Assembly (NCBI RefSeq): GCF_000321225.1
Contig: NW_004450467.1
Location: forward strand, 1,739,113 to 1,803,112
DNA length: 64,000 bases
Source: Odobenus rosmarus divergens
Taxonomy: Eukaryota > Chordata > Mammalia > Carnivora > Odobenidae
Direction: 5' to 3'
Made by a program: the position numbers and the translations under genes. Position 1 is the first letter of the stretch. Each line of letters begins with the position of its first letter. A model generated the notes under the pieces. It saw only the letters and a program-made list of their open reading frames with translations. It had not been told where the DNA came from and searched no databases. Positions 21,171-33,568 of the stretch are shown here, piece after piece.

Positions 21171-23094
21171 GGACTTATCAAAATATAATGAAATTTTAAA
21201 ACTACAACAACAAGAAAAATCATCCCCTTAAAATTTTTAAATTAAGAACCGAGGTGCCATAATAGGAAATAGTCTCATGAACTCCGAGATGTTAAGGACA
21301 TTGTGAACTTTACAGCAAATGAATTTGATGTGATCAGGGGAAGATTATATAAACACCAAATAAATATTTGAAGTCTCTGAAATGCCAATGTCATTTTCTA
21401 TCCAGCTATCACCTTTGGCATTACCCGTCGGTAACTACAAAAGTAGATCCAGGTATGAGTATGCCAAAGTACGCTGAATTGGGGTTACACTTTTCCCACC
21501 TGCCCGATCGAGAATTTACTCTTCAGTTATTTCTGAGAGTTCCCAAGGGGGTCCTCACGTGTGTCTCTAAGTCAGTCCCTCAGCTGGCGTTACTCCAGGG
21601 CATCTGCCACCTCCTCCGCCAGCCTCCGCTGCAGGTCCTGCTTTTCGTGTTTCTGCCTGAGAAGCGCCTTCTGAGGTCATTAGCGAGGCCATTGCTAACA
21701 GTGCCTATTGTGAGTGCCCGTGTCCGTGCAGGGGGAGCTCCAGAAACTGCCAGTCCTGCAGGTACCGGGGCAGGGCCAGCTTGCCCACAGAGGCAGGCGC
21801 CCCAAACAGTTGTGAGCGAGCCCCACTGCGGATCTTTGACCCCTCCCAGAATCTTAGTCTCTAATGGAAGCAGTTCAGTCCTCCAACATCAGGGTTCAAA
21901 TGTGGTTAAAGGAACCAGGCGGAGAACAGTGGTCGTATCAGCCTCCAGCCTCTTCTTCTCTCTTCCCTGCCACCTCTGACCCAAACAACTTCTCCTGCTG
22001 CCCTTACAAAGCAAAGGCCCTCGTGTCATCAGCCAATGACAACAGATACTTCATGGGGGTAAAGCGAGAAGAGTAGGTATTTATGCATGAGCAATCAGAT
22101 GGCCCAAGTGCCCTGTTCCATAGCTGCTGGCCCGGTCAGGTCGCCTCATGTGGACATTCTGATTTTGGGGACACTGAGCTTGTCAGGTCTACACCCTTAG
22201 TTGGATGCATCATTAAGAAGTTATTCTTTGATTATCTGGCAGGAACTGAGAGCGATCTGGCATTGCTCATTGGCAAGTACAGAATAAGGTACTCTTCCAT
22301 ACCTCCGTCTGTATGGAACCCCACCTTTCGCATGTTAAAGAAGGCATGCCCACTCTAAGTCAGACACAGCTGTGGTCCACTTCCTTCTCCCACTCCCCTG
22401 TCAGGCTTCCGCCAACAAATTGGTATGGCAGAGTCTCATTTCCTTTGCTGTCCTGGACCTTCCTTTCCACTGTGATTATAAAAACATTTATTAGAGAATA
22501 ATTTATTCCTCAGGCACATTAATGGAGTCCAGATTCTGTTTGTATAATATGGACAGACAGATGTGCAGTGTATTGTGCTACTTTTAGATGAGCAACGCTG
22601 TTTACACAGAGTTTTCCCGAGACCACCCAGCTCAGTTCACATGTAGTTTCCAGCTACTTCCAAGCCCTGGCCTCCAGAGGCAAAGAAAAAATTTAATAAC
22701 TCAGCGCCCCACCCAGTTTTGAAGACATGACTTAATACTGAAGGAATTTGCAAGCCTGCACTGCCAATCAACATGCCTACATCACATAAACCATCTTTTC
22801 TTATTCTGAAAAATAAAAGGTGGCTCTAGAAGCATTCTGCTCTTGGACCTTCTCACGTGATACTCGTGTCTCATCAAATACCTGGAGAAGTTGGAGCAAA
22901 ACCGTAAACCTAAAATATAATAATAGTAGATGAAATGCTTGACATTTGGTATCCTACTTTCTTTGTAGTCCGTATAAATTGCCTTTTCCCTCTAGCTTTG
23001 TCTTAGGCCGAGGATATTGTTAATGCATTTTTGCACATAAAACGTTTGCTCCATTTCTTCGTAGCGTTTGCATGTATTGGCAACCTGCTTGCTC
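21171..23094. other. Intron 3, unique; GC-richer patch with coding-like antisense frames
   Basis: No repeat recognised. 21570-21850 is GC-richer than its surroundings. On the - strand it gives protein-like peptides (for example LALPRYLQDWQFLELPL from about 21790 down to 21740, and LLRQKHEKQDLQRRLAEE from about 21660 down to 21605). Both are closed by stop codons and lie in different frames. The + strand has a 203-codon frame (21368-21979). I recognise no protein family and see no splice-site pair or poly-A tail, so it is left as a possible pseudogene or regulatory patch. Confidence 0.4.
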
Positions 23095-23205
23095 TTGACA
23101 TGAATTCTGAGAAGCAGGTAAGGCAGGCAGTATTATCCCCATTTTTCAGATGAAGTAAATGAGAAATGGAGTGAGTTTGCCAAGGTGTCCTGGTGAATAA
23201 TTGGT
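23095..23205 (+). repeat. MIR fragment
   Basis: Core 'cagtattatccccatttttc' followed by 'agatgaagtaaatgagaaat', in sense orientation. Confidence 0.65.
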
Positions 23206-23629
23206 TAGGGCAATCATTGTGTCTGGTCATAATCATTTCTTCTTGTATGATCCTGTTACGTGGAAAGCATTATCTAATTTTAAATTTGGTTGTTTGAATA
23301 GTGGTATGTCTATGTAACTCAGTTACATATGTACATTACTTGTACACTAAATGTATTATGTACATTACCTTATACTTTACTACGATTTAAGGACACATTT
23401 ATTCCTTTTATCTGTAAGCCCTAATAGAACTTGAGTCAATGATTTGCATAGAAAATGTGAACCAGGAAATAATACTCCAGGTTTCTTCTGTAAATACTGA
23501 TAAATTTTAGTTACATGTAGAGCTTGAGAGAGTGGAAAAATCACACGAATAAAAGTTACCTTGGGGTAGGCCTGACTTTGTCATTAATTCACTCCCACAC
23601 CCTCCCCTTTCCCTTTTATGGATAACAGA

Positions 23630-24110
23630 AAAGGAAAATTCAATTCATTAAATAACTATTTGCCTACTGTGGGCAAAGCACTCTACATATGACATTTAAC
23701 TTAAATCTCACAACAATCCAAACAAGTAGGTGTTATTGTCCCCACCTTACAGAAAAGGAGAACATATCATGTTCCTTTCTGCCTGCAAGGCACCTGCTCA
23801 GTGCTAAAGAACATACAAAGATGGAAGATCTAAAGTCTCTATCCTCAAGTTGCTTTTAGAATAGCAGACGTGAACAGATGCATTGACAATGAGCAAGGAG
23901 GAGGAGTATAACAAGGGCGGTAGGAATCGGTGCTTAATGCGAAGGAAGTGTCTTGGCAGGAGAAATCAATTCTGGCTGACGGTGGTGGTGGGATGAGGAT
24001 CAGGTGATGGCTTATAATGAGAGTAGATTTTTAATTTGTATGTCTAGGGAAGTTATGATTTTGACAAGCAGAGACATGGCAGAAAGACATTCTGGGTAGA
24101 GGGCGCATTC
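23630..24110 (+). repeat. MIR/L2-like ancient repeats
   Basis: 23640-23765 carries a MIR-like pattern ('atttgcctactgtgggcaaa', 'ttgtccccaccttacagaaa'). 23785-24110 reads like another ancient repeat ('agtgctaaagaacatacaaa', 'ctctatcctcaagttgcttt'). Both are strongly eroded. Confidence 0.45.
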
Positions 24111-24183
24111 ACAAGACAGACGATGATAAAATGCAAGGTGTGCGCTGGACTTAGCCAGCAGGTGGAACATAGACCCCGAGGAC

Positions 24184-24325
24184 TCAGAGCGTGGCCTGTG
24201 GACTTGCCCCCTCCCTGTCACCTGGGAGCTTGCTAGAAATGCCAACTCTCAGGTCCCACTCCAGGCGGGATCATGGTCTGCGCAGGGGATTCATGTGCGC
24301 ATTACAAGCACCTCTGGGGGAGAGG
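24184..24325 (-). repeat. MER5A-like hAT fragment
   Basis: Contains 'cacctgggagcttgctagaa', 'atgccaactctcaggtccca', then 'attacaagcacctctggggg'. This is the pattern of the short Charlie-derived MER5A element in antisense orientation. Confidence 0.6.
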
Positions 24326-24384
24326 AAGTCTAGTGCGGAGTCACATGAAAAGGTAGATTCTGATCAGACCCAAGAGAAAAGCTG

Positions 24385-25245
24385 TAGAATGTATTGGTTA
24401 AGTGGAGGTTTTGGAGCAAGACAGAGGGTTATCCTGTGTTCAGCTCCATCACTTTCCAGCTGTGTGACCTTGGGCACTGTTACTTAGCAAAGTTACTTGA
24501 ATTGGGGTGATAATAGTGCCTGTTACCCCATAGGATTTTTTTAAAATGGACTTTTAGAGCAGTTTTAGGTTCACATCAAAATTGAGGGGAAAGTACAGAG
24601 AGTTCTCATGTACCCCCTGACCCCACACAACCACAGCCTCCCCCACTATCAACATCCTACACCAGAGAGTTACAACTGACACCCATATGTGTTTGGACAA
24701 ATGTGTAATGACATGTATCTATCATTATGGTATCCTAGAGTACTTATACTATCCTCCAAATCACCTGTGGTCCACCTCTTCATTCCCCCCACGCTCACCA
24801 ACCTCTGGTAACCACTGATCTTTTACTATCTCCATAGTTTCGCCTTTCCCAGAATGTCTTAGGGTTGGAATCATAGAGTATATACCCTCATCAGATTGGC
24901 ATCTTCACTTAGTAATATGCATTTAACCATCTTCCATGTCTTTTCATGGCTTGATAGCTCATTTCTTTTTAGCACCAAATGACATATCATTGTCTGAATG
25001 TACGACAGTTTATTTATCCTCTCACGTACCGAAGGACATCTCCGTTGCTTCCAAGTCTTGGTAATTATGAATAAAACTACTGTAAACATTCAAGTGCAAG
25101 TTTTTGTGTGGACATAAATGTTCAACTCCTTGGGTAAATGCCAAGGAATATGGCTGCTGGATGGTACCTCATAGGATTTTGCTAGGATTCAGGTACATGA
25201 TGTGTTTTGAGTAGTGCCTGGCACTTAGTAAATGTTCAGTAAATG
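24385..25245 (-). repeat. MIR, antisense, split by an L1 insertion
   Basis: 24385-24540 ('ttttggagcaagacagaggg', 'agctgtgtgaccttgggcac') and 25165-25245 ('taggattttgctaggattca', 'cctggcacttagtaaatgtt') form one antisense MIR. They are separated by the L1 fragment at 24541-25164. Confidence 0.85.
24541..25164 (-). mobile_element. L1 3' fragment, antisense, inserted in MIR with TSD
   Basis: Starts at a poly-T and reads 'gcagttttaggttcacatca', 'cctcccccactatcaacatc', 'ctctggtaaccactgatctt', 'ttcatggcttgatagctcat', i.e. antisense old L1 3' sequence truncated at 25164. A 16-bp duplication with one mismatch flanks it (24524-24539 and 25165-25180, containing 'cataggatttt'). Confidence 0.88.
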
Positions 25246-26679
25246 GTTCTCAAAGTCAGCCTTGCCTCTAAAGTTTACGGGGCCCCAGGCAAAATTATAA
25301 ATGCAGGCACATACCATATTTCTAAATATTTAAGGTTTTGAAGCTTTATAGCTTTGTCCCTGGCCAGGCTCAGATGTCTACCCAGATCACCTGAACTAGA
25401 GGCTAAAGGAGTTGTACTCATGCCTGCAGCCTGCAGCCTGCAAGCCTGAGCAGAGCCGTGTGTCTGCTGGGCAGGGCAGGGCATAAGCTGGGCCCAGGAC
25501 CAGCTCCTGGGTGGTGACTGAGCCTGCCTAAAACCTGCATGAGACTGACCCACTTAAGCTTTTCAGGGACTTGGGGGAGGCTAGGCTCTTCTCCCTTGTG
25601 CCTTTTTTTCCTGATTCAGGTGCCTCCAAGATGATACCTTCTGAGCAGAGAGGTAGGAGGGAACACAGTTATTTGGGGAGTTTGGCCTCTGAGACCCCTG
25701 CTTCGGGTGATTTAGGATGGCCAACTTGAAAAAATATCAGCCCCTCTTTTTCTGGTTTCCCAAGATAAGGCTGTGCTTTTCTCCACCACCATCCTCTCTG
25801 AACCCCCCCATAAACTTGACCCTATAAGGGGATAGAGGTCAAAGCCCAGTTCAGCACACGTGTCCCTGTTGCATAATTCTCATTAGCTCAAACAGTTACA
25901 GAATTTTCCAGAAATTTCCTTACAAGACCAAAAAGAAAAAAGCAAATGTCGTTGTGTTTTGGTGTTTGTGATATGCAGGGGACTCTTGCCTGGCTCTGAG
26001 GGTGGCCAAAAAAAAAAAAAAAAATCAGACACCATTTTGCAGGCATGGGCATCTTCAGAAATGTTTTGAGCTGAGAAGTGACACAAGATAGCAGAACTTT
26101 TTAGACCCAGAGTACAATTGGGTGGGAAAGAAGATAGATCCAAGTTTAATGCCAAAATCAGTGTGTGTTCTAGAGTTTTCTCTGGCATGCTATCTGCTAT
26201 CAGTTCTCTCCCTTCCTTGGTCCTTCCTGTTCACCATTCCTTCCCCTGGCAATCTAAAACTAGCTCATGAGAGCTGGTTTAAGATTTCATTACTGTTGAC
26301 CAGCTAGTTTCGATTTTTTTTTAAGTTATAATTATAAGTCTTCCCTGGGTTATTTAGGAGAAAAAAAAAATTGTATGGAGAAAATGGTCTTCCAAGGAAG
26401 AGTCAACCGCTGGGATATGGCCATCCACATTTTAAAGCACAGATTTTACTGAAGTCTTTTGGGGTCACTCAGATGGTTCAAGAGGCTCTACTTGTTTGTC
26501 CTTCTGATCCATAATTTAAAAACATAACTTAAACCAAAACAACAGTCCATACCAAGATTCAAAACAGAAGGATAAGCGAAGTCACTGGATCTGTTTTCAA
26601 ACTGTGTTTCCTCCTTCCTGAGGTCCTTTATAACTAAATTAAAATAAAGGTCCATTTTCTTTTCCCTGTTCTCTTTTTT
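25246..26679. other. Intron 3, no feature recognised
   Basis: Unassigned. A small tandem 'ctgcagc' motif occurs near 25425-25445 and a poly-A run at about 26010-26027. Short frames on both strands look like chance. Confidence 0.45.
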
Positions 26680-26767
26680 TCTTTTCTTTCTTTTCTTTTC
26701 TCTCTTCTCTTCTTTTTTCTTTTCTTTCTTTCTCTCTCTCTTTTTTGTTTTTTTTGTTTTTTTTTGA
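26680..26767. repeat. (TTCTTT)n-type polypyrimidine tract
   Basis: Almost pure C/T on the + strand, with 'cttttctttcttttcttttc' blocks ending in poly-T. Its complement generates a spurious Lys/Glu-rich frame at 26488-26778. Confidence 0.85.
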
Positions 26768-28767
26768 TGACCCTTCATTATTCCTCCCAGCCTATAGAGT
26801 CTTCACATCATTGTGGCCCCTTCTTCCAACCCAGCTCCCCTTTATTTCTCATAAAGAAAAGAGCCCTTCTCTGTTGGGTGGAGAGTACTCTTAGCCAACC
26901 AGTAGCCCTCTTGGAGACTGGGTGGAGTAGAATACCAATCACAATGGAGTAATAAATCATCGTCATTAAGCAGAAAGCCATTTTGTCTTCGAATAAAGTG
27001 ACATCATGTTTGCAAAGTTAGACACACCAAATTCAGGAAATGCAAAATACATGTGTACTTTCAAATGAGTGAAATTGTACATGCTAACCTATATGGCTTT
27101 TTTCCTGGTTAAAACACTAGTTTGGCTTTAAAATGTACCTTTACTAATCATGAAATGAGTTTCTGTGATTAAGATATCTTAATAAATCATATTTTCATAT
27201 TTCTGGTGTTCAGAATTCACACGGATATGGGCATTTAGGTTTTTAAAAATACTGAGGAGACTGGGAACTGAGATAATAAGAGTATGAAAATAAAGAAATA
27301 TCATTTGGATGTGAATCAGACATAACAGAGGAAGGTCTACATTTTTCCAGTCATCCCATCTTCCAAGTTGGTCAAGTCAGCTTTATTTAAGTCCTTCTCA
27401 GTTGAGCTTTACAGATATTTTCTCATGTGTTTGTTTATAGTTTTCATTTTTCTCTGACTCCCATTGAGTAATAAGGTCCTTCAGGCTTCTGGACAGCTGG
27501 AGAAAGAACCTAAAGGAATAGAAACCAAGTGCTGCCCAAGAACACTTGCTGTCTAAGTGGGCAGGAGAAGAAGTATTAAAAATATAGCTAACACGTGTAC
27601 TCAGATGCTTTAGTATGGCTCCATAAACACCGGATGCCATGATGTGCCAGCAACAGAGGGTACGGGATGACACTGAGGCTGTTATGCTGAAGGAATTTCC
27701 ATTCTATTGGCGATCGCTACATTCACCAAAAAACTCCAGTTGGATATGGTCTATTAACATGCAGATCTGTATAGAATGTTATTGGAACACATACAAAGTC
27801 CAGGGGACTCTAGGAAAGTTTCCTAGAAGAGATGATGCCTGAACTGAGTCTTGATCAAAGAGTACGAATTATCCATGTGAAGAAAGATGGAGAAATATGG
27901 TGTGAACAACCATGAGCTAAGACATGGAGGATAATGCAGTAGATTCTGTGCCAGGAACTCCTGGAGTCTCAGTGCAGAACAGTGGTGTTCATCAATAGTG
28001 ATGAGATGTGTCACAAGTAATTTGTCACTAGTACTATTTATCAAAATTTGCAAATACTGATTTGTCCTGTAAATTAGCATGGTATCTTAGTTGAGGTTCT
28101 TTTGTTTACACGTAGTACATAAATCAATCTTAGATTACTTTAAGCTAAAATGGTGGATTCATAGAAAGGAATTAGGGTAGCCCATGATCCCCAAGGTAAA
28201 AATGCAGCTGGGCCTGGAAAGAGATCAGAAACCCAGCCTTCCATTCTCATGTGCTACCACAGACTTTCTGCCACCATCGTGTAAGGCGGTTTCAAAGTTA
28301 ACTCCTTGCTCTACTGACTGTAAATGTCTCCCACAAGGATCTAATGAGAGCTAGCTAGGTACAAAAGTGGGTCAGAGCACCATCTCCCAAGTGGCTTCTG
28401 CCTGTTGAGGAGAAGGATGAAAACAGCAAAGTGGAATGAAAGAAACTATGCTCACCAAATGATCCGCTGGAAAGCGTCAGACACCACAGCGTGGTAACTG
28501 GGAGGTCATTGAGAAACCCCAAAAGAAAACACATATGAGGTCGTTTATAACCAAATCTCCAACCAGGATACAAAGTAGCAGTGCAAGGACATGAGTCCTC
28601 CTTACCCACATGCGTCATGGGTAGCAGTTAGCCTCGGGAAACTCTAACCACGGAGCGCATGTCGCCCGCGGAGCAGTAATACGCTGAGTGAACTGAACAA
28701 AGAATACATCACAAAGTCAAACGTTAGGACACCAGGAAGATTTGCAAGTTTTTTAGAAGAATATAGG
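26768..28767. other. Intron 3, largely unassigned
   Basis: Two kilobases without a clear element. 27700-27930 ('aagttcctagaagagatga'-like order, 'gatgcctgaactgagtcttg') and 28080-28340 have the texture of ancient interspersed repeats, but I cannot assign them. No exon-like segment noted. Confidence 0.4.
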
Positions 28768-28990
28768 GCCTACTTTACGTACTGCTAATTGTTACATGCC
28801 AGGCACTTTTCTGAGTGCTGAATGCACATGAATTCCTTTAGTCCTCCAATAATCTTAAGAGGTAGGAATGATTAATATACCCTTTTTATAAATAGGGAAA
28901 CTGAGGCACTGAGCGGTTAAGTAACTTCCTCAAGGTCATACAACTCATAGAAGGTGGGGCTGTGAGTGGAACCCAGGCAGTCTGGTCCTT
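28768..28990 (+). repeat. MIR, nearly full length
   Basis: Good sense-strand MIR: 'tgttacatgccaggcacttt', 'aatcttaagaggtaggaatg', 'aaatagggaaactgaggcac', 'cctcaaggtcatacaactca', 'gaacccaggcagtctggtcc'. The best-preserved MIR in the window. Confidence 0.88.
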
Positions 28991-31098
28991 GAGGGGACCT
29001 GGAGAGCCCAGCCACCTGGTCACTTAATCTCCACATTCTTCTTTCCACAGCATACCCTTCGCCCCCCCACCGCCCCATTGGTTGTAAGAATGAGTTCCTA
29101 AACAAACGATCTCAGAAGCAGATGGGTATTGAAATGAACAGGAAACCAAAAAGTCAGTCAATTTCAAAGGAGAAAACACTAACAGGATGGTTTTCAAACT
29201 TTTTTTTGCTTGCACCCCCTCACTTTGAATCCAATCGATGTAAGAGAGACAAGTGGAATTGTTCTGCTTGAAGCAAGGGGCCCAGAAGCCGTGCAGGCTC
29301 TGACCACACCGTGCCCTCCCCTCTGACCTCAGGCAGCTTAAAGGACTAAGGGATCCAGTTAAGAGTCCTGTCCTACATCAACCACTGGTTGAAGAGAAAA
29401 CCAGGGATACTGGAACCCATTCACCTGCCCTTGTTCCCTGACTTGGCATCAGATTATTAGTTAAAAAAATAAGAATAATTAGTGGTTTGCACCATTTTAA
29501 TCACAAACTCTCCAGTTTGGTCATTAAACCTCCTTATAATGAAGTATTTCTGGTTTTTGTTTTGCATCTCCGTATAATAGAGGATCAATGACCTCACTAA
29601 GCCCAGAATAGCTGAGAGGAAAGGTAAGACGAATAGGGAGGACAGGCAAAGTTAAGGGGTCTGCGGTGGCTGAAAATATTGAGAAAGCTTTTGTGTGTAC
29701 AGATGTTGCAGCAAGTGGCTCTGACTTTGAAAACGAATGGCTTAGAGAGTGGTTCTTTTGTTTATTTATTTTCCTTACTTTCCCCCTTCCTGTTCCTCAA
29801 AAGGACAGGGGCTCAGGGTATTTATTCTTGCTCAGTACTGTTTTCTTCCAAACATTACCTAAGCAGTCCAAAGTCTCCATAGGAGGAATTGTCACACCTG
29901 CGGGGCTGCTTGGGCGTACCCCTTGGTACCTGGAGATCAGGTCACCTAAACTAGTAAATTTCCAAAATATTTCTTCCAAGGAAGCCTGGACTAAATACCA
30001 GAGATTTCCTTGGCTCTTTCAATCTACATAACGGCTGCCAGCATTTCTACCAAGTTGTCGACTTCTCTTGGCCATTTGAGCTTATGTATTTCACTTCATT
30101 AGTATAAGCAGGACCCACTCCTTCTCTAGATTCCTCTCAGAGACTTATTATGTGTTTCTCTCTTGTAGGAATACTGGTCATAAAGGGCAAGGGTAGGTTA
30201 CACCAGAATAACATGGAGCCAGCGATTCTAGGATTGAACTAGACCCCTTCACTTATTAGCAACTCCTCTTTGGGCAAGTTATGTAAATGCTCATTGCTCA
30301 GGTTCCTGGTTTGTAAGTTGGGAGTTAAATAATACTTATACTGAGCTCTACTGAACCTTACTTAGCAAAACTGATCAATCCATTCCTACACAAACTCTTC
30401 TAGCGCAAAGAAAAAAAATAAGTAACCACTCGATGCATTGTACGAGGATAGTATACTGTGCTTTAAAACTATAAACCCATCTGACTTATGAAGGTAAGAT
30501 GAATAATCCCAAATAAAATATTATCAAAGAAAAACCAATGTTGTTTTAAAAAATACACCAATCCTAGGAATATAAAGATGCTTTTGAGCCATTAGAAAAA
30601 TATCATGGTTAAACACAGTGGATTGACTGCATACAATTAGCTCTATTCCTTTCTAAAACCCCACCAAAATGCCAGTAAAGAAAGAAATGGAAGTATATAT
30701 ATGCAAGGACAAAGAGAAGGGGAGAAAACCTCAGTGGGCAAGAGATGTCAGTGGTTTTTAGGAGGCAAAACTGTTTAAGGAAGGGCACTGACTCAGCCGA
30801 ATAGAGAAAGTGAAATTCTAAATGCCTATGGAGGGAATTGTTGATGAGAAGCACAGCATTTGTGCCACAGAACTCCTGAAAGGCTCACAAGTTAGTCACT
30901 AGGTTCTTAGAAGATGGAGTGTTGGAGGAATGTGCTAAATGCAGCAAGGGGATGGGGAGGGTATGAATGGAGAAGATGATCCTATAAGTTCCCTCCTCCA
31001 ACCCAGCAAGACATGAAAGTCTTCTTTGCTGGAGTCATTAAACCAGGGGAGCTCCAGACTGCAGTGTACCAAAGAGGTCTGAGGAGTGACCGTTTCCT
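28991..31098. other. Intron 3, largely unassigned
   Basis: Mostly unique. A likely antisense MIR lies near 30215-30345 ('ctctttgggcaagttatgta', 'ttgggagttaaataatactt'). A small C-rich stretch is near 29060. The 121-codon frame at 29666-30031 has no recognised similarity. Confidence 0.4.
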
Positions 31099-31195
31099 AG
31101 GAAGGCAGGAAGGAAGGAAGGAAGGGCAGAAGGAAGGGCGGAAGGAAGAAGGAAGTAGGGAAGGGAGAGAAAGAGTAAGAGGGGGAGGGAGGGAA
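31099..31195. repeat. (GGAA)n-type purine-rich microsatellite
   Basis: Imperfect GGAA/GGGA array beginning 'ggaaggcaggaaggaaggaa', entirely purine-rich on the + strand. Confidence 0.85.
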
Positions 31196-31197
31196 AT

Positions 31198-31308
31198 GAA
31201 TCATATCCAGCATTTACTGAGTACTTACAATGTGCCAGACTCTGTTTTAAATGATCAGTATATATTAATTCATTTGATCTTCATAACAGCCCAGCAAATA
31301 GGCAAATA
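31198..31308 (+). repeat. MIR 5' fragment
   Basis: Sense MIR: 'agcatttactgagtacttac', 'aatgtgccagactctgtttt', 'ttcatttgatcttcataaca'. Confidence 0.75.
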
Positions 31309-31309
31309 A

Positions 31310-31600
31310 ATGTACAAAAATAGACGAGACAATTTTTAAAAAAGAACACAAAAATGGGACTTACACTACCAGATGCTAAAACACACTAAAAAGCTATAAT
31401 AATTTAACAGTATGGTTTGGATGCTAAAATGGACATTTAGGCTAATGAAACAGAAGAGTATAGAAACTGACCCTCACATACGAGAATGAAAGATATGATA
31501 AAAATGACATTTCCAACCAGTAGGGGAAAAAACCCAAACAATTCAGTAAATGATATTGGGACAATTGACTATACAGACACTTGGAAGATAGAAGTTCCAG
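31310..31600 (+). mobile_element. L1 ORF2 fragment, sense
   Basis: Degenerate L1 ORF2 3' coding sequence ('acactaccagatgctaaaac', 'ctaatgaaacagaagagtat', 'atattgggacaattgactat'). Frames are broken and there is no 3' end. Confidence 0.6.
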
Positions 31601-32886
31601 ATGAGTTAATGACAAATCTAATAATAAAAACATGTTATAAACTTGGACTCTAAGTAAGGTCTTCTGAACTAAGACTTGCTTGGCAACACGCTGAAGGCGA
31701 AACTTATAGCACATTATTTAGCCTTCTGATATATTGTGTTTTTTGTTTTTAATCAATAGAATGACGATGACGATAGAATTATTATGAAGTTTACTCTGAT
31801 TGGCAGCGGGTAAATCTTGTTTGTTACGTTGAACTTTGTGGCTTAGTGGTTACATCCAATTCTGCATACCTCCATCCTTTGGAGGTATTGAATTTTTATT
31901 TCTCCTGCTGCTATTAACAACACATTTGAGTCTAATATGCAGACATTCCCCCTATGTTAACTCCTATATCTCAGCACCTCTACAAGTGATAAGAAAATCT
32001 TCCTTTTTGACATTTTTGACAAGTTCCTAACCTACTGCATGACTGCTTGTGAATATATGGTTATAAATGCCCGTTCAAAAACAGGAAGAGATCTGTGAAT
32101 TCTGAATGTTCTTTGACTTTCTCCTTTTGAAATCAGTTCCCATAAGAAGAAAATTACTGGACTTATCTACTTGGTGGGGCATCGTCTCTACTCCATTGCT
32201 GTAGAATGAATGCTTTACCAAGTGGAAGTGAAAACGTTTTAAGGTCATTCCCCCCCTTGAGCAGTAAGGTAAAAAGACAAAAGCTGCTTCATTGGTGAAA
32301 CTGTTATATTGGTTATTTGGTTGCTTTTTACCTTCCCAGATAACTAGTTCTATGACAGAGTAGCTCCATGCCTAGGTAGAGACTCAGTTTCAAGTGACAG
32401 AATCCAATTCAAACCAACCCAAGAACATTCATAAGGGAACGAATTGGCTTCAGTAGCTGGAAGGTCGAAGGCCAAATGTAGTTTCAGGCATAGCCAGTTT
32501 ACCTAGGTAAGGCCTGGCTCCACCTGACCCTTAGGGAATGAACCACACCCGCTCCCGCCCGCCCCACGCTCCCAGGAAAGAGGCAGAGCGTTTTTGCCAG
32601 AATAAGAGAGGAAAGCCCTGAGCTAAAAAAGCCACAGTGGTGACCTAAGATGTTTCCTGGTTCAACAGCACATCCTGCACGAAGTGCCTGCACCATCACC
32701 TTCTCCTTCAGGTTATTGCTAGAAAGGTCTGGCTTGGTCATGAAGCCACACTCTGTAAGGTATCTGCATCAGTCCCTTTGCTGTGTCTCCCCAGTGAGGC
32801 CAGAAAACAAGTTGCCTGCTCTCTGTTTCCTGTTCTGCCTCCATGTTACTTTGTTGTGATAGGCACTATGTAACAATCCATATTTG

Positions 32887-32891
<5 letters not shown>
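31601..32891. other. Intron 3, unassigned, with possible old repeat at 32375-32860
   Basis: 31601-32370 is AT-rich and unassigned. 32375-32860 ('gttcaagt'-like start, 'acagaatccaattcaaacca') has the look of a widespread ancient repeat, but the family is uncertain. No exon 3 sequence found here. Confidence 0.4.

Positions 32892-32941
<50 letters not shown>
32892..32941. repeat. (GT)24 microsatellite
   Basis: Uninterrupted GT dinucleotide run of about 49 nt, roughly 630 bp upstream of exon 4. Pure and long, so it is probably length-polymorphic. Confidence 0.97.
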
Positions 32942-33568
32942 TTTAATTAGGACAGGATGATGTATGATATATAACCATCATGGAAGTGAATACTCATGAC
33001 TTCTAATGGAATTGGTGTGAGAAGTCTCTTAAACATATTCCTGGGCCTGCAGAAAGTTCCTGAGGCTTCTTCATTTCACCCCTGAAGGTCTGAGTGCAAT
33101 AGTTCTTGATCTGTGTGAACTGTTAGAATTGCCCTCAACATCAGATGAGGGACTGGACCTGTGTTGGTAGGAATAGAGGAGGTCCCTAATTTCTTTGGGA
33201 ACCACCATCTGATTGCCCCCCACTGGGGCAGCAGACTGGGGCTTGGTGGCCTAGCAGACAAATGCATGGTCCACTTCTGGGGGCCCCTCCCGTAGCCCCA
33301 TCCGCCCAGGGAGGTCCGGGAGTATGACTGCCTTCCCTAATTCCATCTGCCTCAAGATAGGCTCAGGCACCTCCTGGAGCCATCAGAATGCTTTGTCTCC
33401 CGCGCAGTAGCAGGCCAGTGGCTCCCGGTAACCAGGGGCAACCAGGAATCTGTACCAGCTATTTGTGCCGCGTTTGTCAGGCGCAATCTAGCCACGAGCT
33501 GGGTAGACGGGGAAAATGTGCTGCAAAGGTTTTCCTGTACAGTGAAATATTATCTTCACTTTTTTTAG
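32942..33568. other. Intron 3 end, exon 4 acceptor region
   Basis: Unique sequence leading to exon 4. The immediate acceptor is a T-rich tract ('cttcacttttttt') ending in AG at 33567-33568. Confidence 0.6.

Noticed and set aside
21368..21979. Longest open frame in the window (203 codons, + strand)
   Set aside because: No recognisable family, no splice or promoter context, composition unlike the PRTFDC1 exons. Kept only as part of the coding-like patch finding.
26488..26778. Lys/Glu-rich frame on the minus strand
   Set aside because: Produced by the CT-rich simple repeat at 26680-26767.
1..33568. PRTFDC1 exons 1-3
   Set aside because: Looked for the conserved exon 3 segment and for long splice-flanked frames; none was seen. 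They should be upstream of the window.
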